A DNA stretch of 8,248 nt from Candidatus Kuenenbacteria bacterium GW2011_GWA2_42_15. GTDB lineage: Bacteria; Patescibacteriota; Patescibacteriia; UBA2196; GWA2-42-15. The notes below the pieces were generated by a model. It was not told where the DNA came from, made no database searches, and worked only from the letters and a program-made list of their open reading frames with translations. The DNA lies in NCBI GenBank assembly GCA_000998185.1, contig LCCW01000037.1, positions 1-8,248 of the forward strand, read 5' to 3'. Both the position numbers and the translations under genes were made by a program. Below are positions 1-5,694 of this stretch, piece after piece. Each line of letters opens with the position of its first letter. Position 1 is the first letter of the stretch.

Positions 1-1073
1 GGATCAATGCCAAAGGGCGTGATTAAAATTTGGAACAGAACCCCGGCGCTCGCCAAACCGCCGGAGGCAAAAACATCGTTGATGACCCGATAACCGGCGG
101 AGACGAAAGCACCATAAAGAATTTGATTATAATAAAACAAAACAACAAACGGAACGAATCCGGCGGCCAGAAACAAAACAAAACCAGGCCAGTGAATTTT
201 TTTGAAATTCAAGATTAAAATAAGCAAAACAGTCAGGGCGACCCAGACAATTTCTGAAGTGCGTGTAATCAGCGCGAAACCGACAAGAAGGCCAGAAAGG
301 AGATAAAAAAAGAATTTTGAATTTTGAATTTTGAATTTTGAATTTATTTGTCCCTCTCTGAGGGATCCGCCTTCATCTGACGCATAATTATTCACGCTCA
401 AGTTGGCGGAGAAATTGTCTCCCTTCGGGAGATCCTCCGTAGGGGGAGAAATTGTCCCCCTTTGGGAGATCCCCCGTAGGGGGAGAAATTGAAAATTGTT
501 GCAAGAGCGGTTCGCTAAAACTTTCCACAAGAAATAAAGCCCAATAATTAGCAGGCTGGCAAAAAATACATTGTGGTACATTCCCCGGCAGGAATAGTAA
601 AACCAAGCCGGGCTAAAAGCCAAAAGAGAAGCGGAGATAACGGCAATGGGACGCGACTGAAAAATTTTTTCAAGCAGCAGATAAAAAAAGAAAACACCGA
701 GCGCGGAAAAAAACGGCGTCAGATACGGCACGATTCCAAGACTAAAAATTTTGGCCAAAGAACCGTAAATAAAAATCAAACCAAGAAAAGAGCCAGGCGC
801 ATTTTTGCCGTCAATAACATTAACGCTCCGCGGATGAATCAGATTATTACCAACTGAATTTAGCTCTTCAAAATAATAAAGCGGTTGGCCCGCGGCAAAT
901 TGCCTGATCCAGAAGTAATTGGCGGTTTCGTCAGGAGAAGAAAATTTGGGATTGTCCACTGCTCCGGACGGTTTAATTGTGAGCAGATTAAAATGGGCGT
1001 AAATACAAAAAAACACCAGGCAAAATAGCCCTAAAAATACGGCTTCTTTGTGTTTAATCAGCCAGTTTAACAT
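1..1073 (-). CDS. Polytopic GT-C-type glycosyltransferase (GT39/PMT-like), 3' end cut by window edge
   Basis: The reading frame is open from ATG at 1073 to the window edge, giving 357 complete residues with no stop; the C-terminus lies outside. Hydrophobic segments lie at about residues 10-28, 95-135, 143-160, 168-187, 255-272, 275-289 and 298-317, so this is a multi-pass inner-membrane protein. The first extracytoplasmic loop carries SSPDETANYFW (D48, E49), matching the acidic catalytic 'DE' loop of GT-C enzymes that use polyprenyl-phosphate sugars, such as GT39 mannosyltransferases and ArnT. A TRTSE motif (270-274) follows a later helix. Donor and acceptor cannot be told. Residues about 194-253 are repeat-derived and interrupt the normal helix-loop-helix order (see repeats at 312-346 and 351-491). 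The gene lies beyond the terminator at 1167-1198, so it probably has its own promoter, which I could not identify. The family call is fairly confident at fold level only. Confidence 0.8.
   Translation of the reverse strand, partial: MLNWLIKHKEAVFLGLFCLVFFCIYAHFNLLTIKPSGAVDNPKFSSPDETANYFWIRQFAAGQPLYYFEELNSVGNNLIHPRSVNVIDGKNAPGSFLGLIFIYGSLAKIFSLGIVPYLTPFFSALGVFFFYLLLEKIFQSRPIAVISASLLAFSPAWFYYSCRGMYHNVFFASLLIIGLYFLWKVLANRSCNNFQFLPLRGISQRGTISPPTEDLPKGDNFSANLSVNNYASDEGGSLREGQINSKFKIQNSKFFFYLLSGLLVGFALITRTSEIVWVALTVLLILILNFKKIHWPGFVLFLAAGFVPFVVLFYYNQILYGAFVSAGYRVINDVFASGGLASAGVLFQILITPFGID
312..346. repeat. 7-bp tandem repeat GAATTTT, five units, inside the glycosyltransferase gene
   Basis: Four exact GAATTTT units are followed by a fifth with one change (GAATTTA). 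On the coding (minus) strand it is translated in frame as NSKFKIQNSKF (residues 244-254). Such AAAATTC runs are typical of intergenic spacers, and the odd peptide they encode is familiar from CPR predicted proteins (recollection, not checked). Because 7 is not a multiple of 3, gain or loss of a unit would shift the frame. Confidence 0.9.
351..491. repeat. Composite hairpin element with 37-bp tandem units inside the glycosyltransferase gene
   Basis: Copies of GGAGAAATTG start at 408, 445 and 482, giving an exact 37-bp period with two full units and a partial third. Each full unit holds palindromic words: TCTCCC-TTC-GGGAGA (418-432) and a CCCCC/GGGGG pair around GTA. A further hairpin TCCCTC-TCT-GAGGGA lies at 351-365, and TCCGCC (366-371) pairs with GGCGGA (405-410). 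Structure at DNA level rather than codon pattern dominates, so this is a REP/MITE-like insertion that happens to stay open in the host frame. It encodes roughly residues 194-241 of the flanking gene. Confidence 0.8.
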
Positions 1074-1113
1074 ACCTTAATTATGGCGGAAAATTGGGGA
1101 AAAGTAAAATTCA

Positions 1114-1140
1114 ATCAGCGAGACAAGCGAGTTCAGCGAG
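1114..1140. repeat. Three 9-bp AGCGAG-type tandem units
   Basis: Units ATCAGCGAG, ACAAGCGAG and TTCAGCGAG follow each other directly in the spacer between the operon terminator and the glycosyltransferase start. They share the core AGCGAG. The rest of 1074-1166 shows no clear promoter or gene. Confidence 0.6.
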
Positions 1141-1166
1141 TTAAGCCAGATCAATATACAAAAGCT

Positions 1167-1198
1167 AAAAAAAATAGGCCGTCTCAAATGAGATGGCC
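1167..1198 (-). terminator. Intrinsic terminator ending the ribosomal-protein operon
   Basis: On the minus strand a stem GGCCATCTC / GAGACGGCC (one A-C mismatch, ATTT loop, 1177-1198) is followed by TATTTTTTTT (1176-1167). It begins 26 nt after the stop of the frameshifted small gene at 1225 and so closes that gene and everything upstream of it. On the plus strand the hairpin has no T-run after it, which fixes the orientation. Confidence 0.85.
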
Positions 1199-1224
1199 CA
1201 AAAAACTAGTGATTGTGTTGAATT

Positions 1225-1429
1225 CTATTCTTTCACTGACCGCTTCACCATCTCCCACATTTCTGGATGCCCCTGCTCTTTCATCCAGAAAATCCATTCA
1301 ACTCCCCAAATGAAAACGATCGTAAACCCGGCCTTTTTTACCGCTTCAAGGTTCTGCCATGGACTCCCTGGCAAAGCTGTAGCAATTCAGCAATAGGCAG
1401 ACAAACAGAACCAATTTCATCAATTTCAT
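1225..1429 (-). pseudogene. Small secreted-protein gene broken by a one-base frameshift
   Basis: From ATG at 1429 the frame reads a classic signal peptide (MKLMKLVLFVCLLL, then NCYSFA) but stops at TGA after 27 codons. The +1 frame continues with LPGSPWQNLEAVKKAGF, a Trp-rich stretch (WGVEWIFWMK) and GHPEMWEMVKRSVKE, ending at TAG (1225-1227). The span is 205 nt, one more than 68 codons. Dropping one base of the AA in CTGAATTGC (near 1385-1387) joins the frames as ...LLLIATALPG..., giving a 67-residue protein with a plausible signal-peptidase site (ATA). A strong SD precedes it, and a terminator follows. It may be a pseudogene, a base-call error, or less likely programmed frameshifting. The function is unknown; the WGVEW...GHPEMW pattern reminds me of the C-terminal end of some secreted glycoside-hydrolase-like proteins, which would make it a deletion remnant, but that is a guess. 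Confidence 0.6.
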
Positions 1430-1437
1430 GGTTTGTT

Positions 1438-1442
1438 CCTCC
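1438..1442 (-). promoter_or_regulatory. Strong Shine-Dalgarno of the broken secreted gene
   Basis: GGAGG (in TTGGAGGAAC) lies 8 nt before the ATG at 1429. It is the only clear SD in the window and decides the start of the small gene; no ribosomal-protein gene here has one. Confidence 0.75.
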
Positions 1443-1500
1443 AAAATTTTTCGAGCTTGTTAAAGCGGGGTTAAAATTCGGAATAATTCGGGCGAGTTCT

Positions 1501-1941
1501 CTACCGCTTAGCCCACTGCGGAGCACGGCGGGCGCGCTTCAAGCCCGATTTCTTTCTTTCTTTAGCGCGCGGGTCGCGAGTGATAAAACCAGCGGCGCGT
1601 AGAGCCGGTTTATAGCTGTCGGTTATTCTAACCAAGGCGCGGGCAATGCCCAAACGGCAGGCTTCAGAGCCGGATTGTAAGCCGCCGCCAACAACTTTTA
1701 TTTCCGCGTCAATCTTACCCAAAAGGCCAACGGCTTCAAGCGGCAGTTCTAAATTTTCAGCATAAAGCGGATAGCTGTAAAAATCTTTATAGTTCTTACC
1801 GTTAACTATAAATTTGCCAGAGCCATTTTCAAAAAGCTTAACCTTGGCAATAGAGGTTTTCCGGCGGCCAAGACCATAATAATACACGCTGGTTTTGGCT
1901 TCTGTTTCCTCCGCTTGTTTTTCTGTTTTTTTAGTTGGCAT
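1501..1941 (-). CDS. rpsI: 30S ribosomal protein S9
   Basis: The 146-residue protein matches the S9 family along its full length. Family landmarks are YYGLGRRKTSIAKV (21-34), the VVGGGLQSGSEACRLGIARAL block (83-103), and the basic tail RDPRAKERKKSGLKRARRAPQWAKR (122-146). That tail ends in the invariant Lys-Arg that reaches the P-site tRNA in the small subunit. Residues 1-17 are a charged Glu/Lys-rich leader of low conservation. The start is ATG at 1941, only 3 nt after the rplM stop. No SD is visible, so translation probably depends on coupling or on the AT-rich upstream sequence. It is the last intact gene of the operon; the small broken gene starts 71 nt downstream. The rplM-rpsI pair is joined directly to the alpha operon, an order often seen in bacteria. 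Identification is secure. Confidence 0.97.
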   Translation of the reverse strand: MPTKKTEKQAEETEAKTSVYYYGLGRRKTSIAKVKLFENGSGKFIVNGKNYKDFYSYPLYAENLELPLEAVGLLGKIDAEIKVVGGGLQSGSEACRLGIARALVRITDSYKPALRAAGFITRDPRAKERKKSGLKRARRAPQWAKR

Positions 1942-1944
1942 AAT

Positions 1945-2307
1945 TTATTTAATAATCAATCTTTTCATAATGTCGGAGCGAAGGTGGTTGCCGGGCAGCA
2001 TGCGATAAACGGAGCGGCGAAGGATTTCGCCCCAGCCTTTATCCATAACAATGGCTTTCATTGTGGTTTTTTTGAGTCCGCCCGGACGGTCGGAGGATTT
2101 GTAGTAAATTTTGTCGTTAAACTTATTGCCGGTAACTTTTATTTTATCAACATTTTCCACAATCACGGTATCGCCCAAATCAAGATTTCTTTCAAACTCC
2201 GGTTTGTGCTTGCCGCGCAATAAGACGGCAATGCGACTGGCAAGCCGGCCCAAGATCTCTCCCTCGGCATTGATGGTATGTTCTTTTCTTTTAAGCGCTT
2301 GAATCAT
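1945..2307 (-). CDS. rplM: 50S ribosomal protein L13, C-terminally short
   Basis: L13 is an early-assembly large-subunit protein. I place the start at the ATG at 2307 (MIQALKRKEHTINAEGEILG), which fits the family N-terminus. The frame is open back to 2349, but that extension overlaps the end of rplQ and has no family character. Landmarks are GRLAS (20-24), LLRGKHKPEF (29-38), GDTVIV (46-51), VTGNK (58-62) with IYYK, and RMLPGNHLRSDIMKRL (102-117). At 120 residues it is about 20 shorter than the usual length near 142, because it ends right after MKRLIIK and lacks the usual C-terminal segment around AGxxHPHxAQQP. Trimmed ribosomal proteins fit a reduced genome. There are 4 nt between the rplQ stop and this start, and no SD. 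Confidence 0.95.
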   Translation of the reverse strand: MIQALKRKEHTINAEGEILGRLASRIAVLLRGKHKPEFERNLDLGDTVIVENVDKIKVTGNKFNDKIYYKSSDRPGGLKKTTMKAIVMDKGWGEILRRSVYRMLPGNHLRSDIMKRLIIK

Positions 2308-2311
2308 AAAA

Positions 2312-2662
2312 TTAAACGAATTCAATAATCGCCATTTTGGCGGCATCACCGCGGCGAGGCTCCAATTTGATAATTCTTAAATAGCCGCCCTGACGGGCCT
2401 GATATCTCGGTCCCAAAACCTCAAGGAGCTTTTTAACGACTTTTTCTTTAGCCAAAGCCTTGAGCAGCAAGCGGCGATTGGCGAGATTGTCAATCTTGGA
2501 TTTCGTAATCATTTTCTCCACAATAGGCCTGATGGTTTTGGCTTTAACCAGAGTGGTTTTGATCTTTTCGTGCACAATCAAAGAGCTTGCCAAGCTTCTG
2601 ATCAGGGCATTTCTTGAACCAAGGTTTCTGCCTAATTTTACGCGCTTCTTTTGATGTCTCAT
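2312..2662 (-). CDS. rplQ: 50S ribosomal protein L17
   Basis: L17 lines the lower end of the peptide exit tunnel. The 116-residue sequence has the hallmark N-terminus MRHQKKRVKLGRNLGSRNAL, then LASSLIVHEKIKTTLVKAK and RPIVEKMIT, and ends with GYLRIIKLEPRRGDAAKMAIIEFV, the usual strand-rich C-terminus. Length is normal. It follows rpoA with an 8-nt gap, the standard rpoA-rplQ order. It leads into rplM with only 4 nt; no truA lies between them although that gene is common at this place. No SD is seen before the ATG at 2662. Confidence 0.97.
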   Translation of the reverse strand: MRHQKKRVKLGRNLGSRNALIRSLASSLIVHEKIKTTLVKAKTIRPIVEKMITKSKIDNLANRRLLLKALAKEKVVKKLLEVLGPRYQARQGGYLRIIKLEPRRGDAAKMAIIEFV

Positions 2663-2670
2663 AACTGAAA

Positions 2671-3528
2671 TTATTGACTGTCTTTTTTGGGGCGACCTCT
2701 TTTCTTTTTGATTTTAGTCTCGTCAGACGATAGCTCGTCGATCTCTTCATCGCCGGACGATTCTTCGGCCGACACTTCTTTGCCATCGGTCTTAATCACC
2801 GTTTCTGCTTTCGCTTTGACTTCAACTTCTTTATTTAAGGATAAAGAATCAAACTGTTCTTTTAAAATGTCCACGGCCAGACCAAAGGCTTCTTCACAAG
2901 TAATGGCGCCATTGGTTTCTAGGGTGAGAACCAATTTATCCCAGTTGGTCATCTCACCGACGCGAACATTTTCCGTTTTAGCGTTAACATAACTAATGGG
3001 CGTATAAATGGCGTCAATAGCAATATGGCCGATGTCAAGACTGCCGGCAACGCGATTTTCGGTCGGTACATAACCCAGGCCCTTTTCCACAATGCACTCG
3101 GCTTCAAAGCTGGCGGCTTTATCGGTCAGGGTGGCAATCTGTAAATTTTTATTGGCAATCGCGACCTGGGTCGGACAATTAAAATCGCCGGCAGTAATTT
3201 TGCCTTCACCGGTTTTTTTAAGAATAATCTTCAGCGGCTCTTCCGGCGTACCGGCTTCACCTTCAATTTTTATGTGCACCTGCTTTAGATTTAACAGGAT
3301 GTCAACGATATCCTCTTTAACATAGGCGAGCGTGGAAAATTCGTGATCAACGCCTTTTATCTTGACGGAAACGATGGCCGCGCCAGGAATAGAAGAAAGC
3401 AACACGCGACGAAGTGAATTGCCGACGGTGGTGCCATAACCAGGATATAAAGGCTCAATTAAAAAATCGCCTTTGTAATCAGTTTCCCTGATAAACTCAA
3501 CTCTGGTAGGGGTGGGTATTGGTTGCAT
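2671..3528 (-). CDS. rpoA: RNA polymerase alpha subunit lacking the C-terminal domain, with an AT-hook-like tail
   Basis: The alpha N-terminal domain dimerises and nucleates assembly of beta and beta'. It is complete here: EPLYPGYGTTVGNSLRRVLLSSIPGAAI (25-52) is the assembly motif, followed by the inserted subdomain (about 53-170) and the closing helix EEAFGLAVDILKEQFDSLS (212-230). After residue 230 there is no alphaCTD: the helix-hairpin-helix domain that normally follows, and that binds UP elements and activators, is missing. Instead there is a low-complexity linker, an acidic block (EEIDELSSDE, 261-270) and KIKKKRGRPKKDSQ, whose KRGRPKK core (276-282) matches the AT-hook consensus. Total length is 285 residues against about 315-330 for typical alpha. 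The stop is followed after 8 nt by rplQ, and the other frames downstream do not encode a CTD, so this is not a simple frameshift. Confidence 0.95.
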   Translation of the reverse strand: MQPIPTPTRVEFIRETDYKGDFLIEPLYPGYGTTVGNSLRRVLLSSIPGAAIVSVKIKGVDHEFSTLAYVKEDIVDILLNLKQVHIKIEGEAGTPEEPLKIILKKTGEGKITAGDFNCPTQVAIANKNLQIATLTDKAASFEAECIVEKGLGYVPTENRVAGSLDIGHIAIDAIYTPISYVNAKTENVRVGEMTNWDKLVLTLETNGAITCEEAFGLAVDILKEQFDSLSLNKEVEVKAKAETVIKTDGKEVSAEESSGDEEIDELSSDETKIKKKRGRPKKDSQ

Positions 3529-3562
3529 AAAAAATCAAAAATAAAAAAATAAAGACTATAAT

Positions 3563-4195
3563 TTAACGAGAATAAAATTCCACCGTCAGGGTAACATCGG
3601 CCAAGAGACCCAGTTCTTCCACCGATGGCTCATCAACGACGACCGCTTCCGCCTTGGTCGCGTCAAAAGAGAGCCATGCTGGAATATTTTTGCCGGCAGT
3701 TTCTTTTAATGTTTTGGCGATTAAGCCGTTGCTTTTACTTTTTTCCCTGATGGTAATGACCTCCCTGCTTTTCATTCCGTAAGAAGGCACATCAATTTTT
3801 TCGCCATTGACCAAAAAATGTCCGTGAGTAACCAGCTGCCTGGCTTGATCGCGAGAAGTCGCCAAACCAAGACGATAAATGACATTATCCAAACGGCTCT
3901 CCAAAAGGACTAAAAAATTGGTGCTGGCATCGCCTTTAATTTTACTGGCTTTAATAAATAAATTATTGAACTGCCGCTCGCGCAAACGATACATTTTTTT
4001 GATTTTTTGTTTGGCGGTCAACTGGCGGCCGTATTCACTGCCTTTGCGCGCGTAACCCTTGGGACCATGCATGCCCGGCGGATAATTGCGTCTGGTAATG
4101 CCGCTTTTACTCGTCAAATCTCGCTCACCCTTGAGAAAAAGCTTCTCTCCGATGCGGCGACTTTGTCTATCTTTTGGTCCTGTATCTCTGCCCAT
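3563..4195 (-). CDS. rpsD: 30S ribosomal protein S4
   Basis: S4 is a primary 16S rRNA binder that starts assembly of the 30S body. The 210-residue sequence has the family opening MGRDTGPKDRQSRR, then RRNYPPGMHGPKGYARKGSEYG (35-56), the type without the zinc-binding cysteines seen in other S4 proteins. The S4 RNA-binding domain runs from about 98 to 152 (ESRLDNVIYRLGLATSRDQARQLVTHGHFLVNG). The C-terminus VTLTVEFYSR is canonical. Length is normal. The ATG at 4195 has no SD and an AT-rich upstream sequence. A spacer of about 100 nt with a hairpin repeat separates it from rpsK, and 34 nt separate it from rpoA. In E. coli S4 represses its own operon; no such site can be recognised here. Confidence 0.97.
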   Translation of the reverse strand: MGRDTGPKDRQSRRIGEKLFLKGERDLTSKSGITRRNYPPGMHGPKGYARKGSEYGRQLTAKQKIKKMYRLRERQFNNLFIKASKIKGDASTNFLVLLESRLDNVIYRLGLATSRDQARQLVTHGHFLVNGEKIDVPSYGMKSREVITIREKSKSNGLIAKTLKETAGKNIPAWLSFDATKAEAVVVDEPSVEELGLLADVTLTVEFYSR

Positions 4196-4213
4196 AAAAT
4201 ATAATTATTATTT

Positions 4214-4243
4214 TGACTTATCCTGAACATAGTGAAGGATCCC
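4214..4243. repeat. REP-like imperfect palindrome between rpsK and rpsD
   Basis: The word ATCCTGAACATAGTGAAGGAT (4220-4240) folds on itself: ATCCT pairs with AGGAT and AC with GT around ATA, with a two-base internal mismatch. It resembles the widespread TCCTGAGCGAAGTCGAAGGA-type repeats of draft bacterial genomes (recollection). It fills much of a 101-nt spacer inside an otherwise tight operon. Confidence 0.55.
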
Positions 4244-4296
4244 GTGCTAGCTGCTTATTACGAAACTCTTCGCCGCGCTCAAAGTAAATTTATTTT

Positions 4297-4722
4297 TTAA
4301 ACCCTTCTCGGTTTTTTGGGACGGCAACCATTGTGCGGTACCGGCGTTACATCCTTAATACTCGCAATCTGCAAACCATTGGCAGCCAGCGCCCGAATGG
4401 CGCCTTCTCTAGCCGGACCAATACCTTTAATAAAAACATCAACCTCTTTAATGCCGGAGTCTTTGGATTTTTCAAGGGCGTCTTTGACAACAATACCGGC
4501 GGCGTAAGGCGTGGCTTTTTTGGCGCTTTTAAAACCGCATTTGCCGGCTGAAGACCAAGCAATTAAACTGCCATTCTGATCCGTAATAGAAATAATGGTA
4601 TTGTTGTAACTAGATTTAATGTGAGCCTGGCCTTTGCCTTTCAAAAGCCGTTGGACAACTTTCTGCTTTCTAATTTTTTTGACCGGTGCCGCAACTGCTA
4701 CCGGAGTATTTTTCTCTTCCAT
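4297..4722 (-). CDS. rpsK: 30S ribosomal protein S11
   Basis: S11 sits on the platform of the small subunit near the decoding site and contacts S7/S18 and the E-site region. The 141-residue protein shows GQAHIKSSYNNTIISITDQNG (31-51), the ITD and WSSAGKCGFKSAKKATPYAA block (55-74), IKEVDVFIKGIGPAREGAIRAL (90-111) and the signature C-terminus IKDVTPVPHNGCRPKKPRRV. The first 22 residues (Ala/Val/Lys-rich) extend slightly beyond the usual start. In the KGPGxGRE loop the sequence reads KGIGPARE, a mild change. The ATG at 4722 is 18 nt after the rpsM stop; no SD is seen. Confidence 0.97.
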   Translation of the reverse strand: MEEKNTPVAVAAPVKKIRKQKVVQRLLKGKGQAHIKSSYNNTIISITDQNGSLIAWSSAGKCGFKSAKKATPYAAGIVVKDALEKSKDSGIKEVDVFIKGIGPAREGAIRALAANGLQIASIKDVTPVPHNGCRPKKPRRV

Positions 4723-4740
4723 CTTGATTATTGAATAATT

Positions 4741-5130
4741 TTAAGTTTTTTGGGCCGATTGCTTTTTCCCGGAACCGGCAGTGCGTCTAATGTTGCCGCG
4801 AATGGTGCGCGAATTGGTTTTAGTGCGCTGTCCCCTGACCGGCAGTCTTTTGGAATGTCTGGAACCGCGGTAGCAATTTATTTCTTTTAATCTTTTGATA
4901 TTAGCGAGTATTTCTCTTTTTAACTCACCCTCAACCCTGATTTCTGACTCAATGACTTTTTTCAGTTGATTAACTTCGGCTTCCACAAGATCTTTGCATT
5001 TCATGTCCGGATTCAGACCGAGCCGAGTGATGATTTTTTGAGCGGTAGAGCGGCCAATGCCAAAAATATAGGTCAAACCTATGGCTAATCTTTTTTCATT
5101 TGGTAAATTAACGCCGGCAATTCTTGCCAT
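4741..5130 (-). CDS. rpsM: 30S ribosomal protein S13
   Basis: S13 lies in the head of the small subunit and makes inter-subunit bridges; its tail approaches the P-site tRNA. I choose ATG at 5130 because the family begins MARIAGVNLPNEKR; a longer frame from 5148 would add MSIVYF without support. Landmarks are LTYIFGIGRSTAQKI (25-39), a coiled helical middle (about 55-88), and the basic tail YRGSRHSKRLPVRGQRTKTNSRTIRG, followed by a Lys/Gln-rich end. It has 129 residues, slightly longer than usual. The gap to rpmJ is 171 nt, the largest in the operon, and is filled by two tandem-repeat arrays. No SD is present before the ATG. Confidence 0.97.
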   Translation of the reverse strand: MARIAGVNLPNEKRLAIGLTYIFGIGRSTAQKIITRLGLNPDMKCKDLVEAEVNQLKKVIESEIRVEGELKREILANIKRLKEINCYRGSRHSKRLPVRGQRTKTNSRTIRGNIRRTAGSGKKQSAQKT

Positions 5131-5142
5131 AAAATAAACAAT

Positions 5143-5187
5143 TGACAATTAACACGCTGACAATTAACACGCTGACAATTAACACGC
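5143..5187. repeat. Three exact 15-bp tandem repeats upstream of rpsM
   Basis: TGACAATTAACACGC occurs three times without change at 5143, 5158 and 5173, and degenerates into TGACGCACTGACAATGACG after 5187. The array ends 13 nt upstream of the rpsM start codon, so its copy number would change the spacing to rpmJ and the 5' environment of rpsM. Perfect identity points to recent expansion. Confidence 0.95.
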
Positions 5188-5249
5188 TGACGCACTGACA
5201 ATGACGACGGTTGAGCAATACAGCGGCTTCTTCGCGCAGTCATCAGCTA

Positions 5250-5290
5250 ATTATCGGGTCAAATGTCAGTTGTCAAATGTCAGTTGTCAA
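5250..5290 (-). promoter_or_regulatory. Possible internal promoter for rpsM onward
   Basis: On the minus strand GATAAT (5255-5250) lies 15 nt downstream of TTGACA (5276-5271), with a second TTGACA at 5290-5285 supplied by the neighbouring repeat unit. The spacing is short and this could be chance in an AT-rich repeat. Confidence 0.3.
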
Positions 5291-5294
5291 ATGT
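5259..5294. repeat. 14-bp tandem repeat (TCAAATGTCAGTTG) after rpmJ
   Basis: Two exact 14-bp units (5259-5272, 5273-5286) and a partial third (5287-5294) begin 8 nt beyond the rpmJ stop. On the minus strand every unit carries TTGAC, two of them TTGACA. Confidence 0.9.
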
Positions 5295-5301
5295 GCCAAA
5301 T

Positions 5302-5415
5302 TTATCCCTGTCTCTGCTTGTGCTTGGGATTTTTGCAAATAACACACACCCTTTTCTTGCGCCGGATGACCTTACATTCACGACACATTTTTTTTACGGA
5401 AGCGCGAACTTTCAT
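5302..5415 (-). CDS. rpmJ: 50S ribosomal protein L36
   Basis: This 37-residue protein begins MKVRASVKKMCRECKVIRRK and ends VCVICKNPKHKQRQG. It matches L36 along its whole length. The zinc ligands C11, C14, C27 and H32 are all present, so it is the zinc-binding (C+) form, which stabilises the 23S rRNA near the peptidyl-transferase base. The start at ATG 5415 is 12 nt downstream of the infA stop, and infA-rpmJ-rpsM is the standard order. No SD is seen. It falls below usual ORF length cut-offs and is easily missed. Identification is secure. Confidence 0.96.
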   Translation of the reverse strand: MKVRASVKKMCRECKVIRRKKRVCVICKNPKHKQRQG

Positions 5416-5427
5416 ATTTTTAATAAT

Positions 5428-5694
5428 TTAATAACGGTAAATAATCCGTCCCTTACCAAGATCGTAAGGCGAAACCTCAATCTTGACTCGATCACCGGTC
5501 AAAAGCATGATGTTATTCATGCGCATTCTGCCGGAGAGGTGTCCTAAAATCTCCTGGCCATTGTCCAGTTTGACACGAAAACTGGCAGCCGGTAGCAGTT
5601 CAATGATTTCACCATCCATTTCTATAAAGCCCTTCCGGTTGACACCAAGCTGGACTGACTGGCTGGCTGGATTATTTTGATCATTATTTATCAC
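5428..5694 (-). CDS. infA: Translation initiation factor IF-1
   Basis: IF-1 is an OB-fold protein that blocks the ribosomal A site during initiation. The core from IEMDGEIIELLPAASFRVKLDNG (24-46) through GHLSGRMRMNNIMLLTGDRVKIEVSPYDL (51-79) to KGRIIYRY (81-88) is canonical. The frame opens with GTG at 5694; no in-frame ATG occurs until M26, which would remove the first strand. I therefore keep GTG, giving 88 residues and an Asn/Gln-rich N-terminal extension of about 15 residues beyond the usual 70-72. There is no SD, so a weak start codon without SD might keep output low, or the true start is another non-ATG codon. It is the first gene of the operon, about 200 nt after the promoter at 5898-5925. 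Confidence 0.95.
   Translation of the reverse strand: MINNDQNNPASQSVQLGVNRKGFIEMDGEIIELLPAASFRVKLDNGQEILGHLSGRMRMNNIMLLTGDRVKIEVSPYDLGKGRIIYRY

Noticed and set aside
408..491. CRISPR-like repeat spacing (37-bp period)
   Set aside because: The copies are directly abutting with near-identical contents and no unique spacers; it is a tandem hairpin repeat.
1267..1602. A 111-codon plus-strand frame antisense to rpsI and the broken secreted gene
   Set aside because: It is antisense to well-supported coding sequence and has no family-like motifs.
4244..4296. A short minus-strand stretch reading FERGEEFRNKQLARDPS between rpsK and rpsD
   Set aside because: It has no start codon and ends in the REP-like palindrome; the repeat explains it better than a gene.
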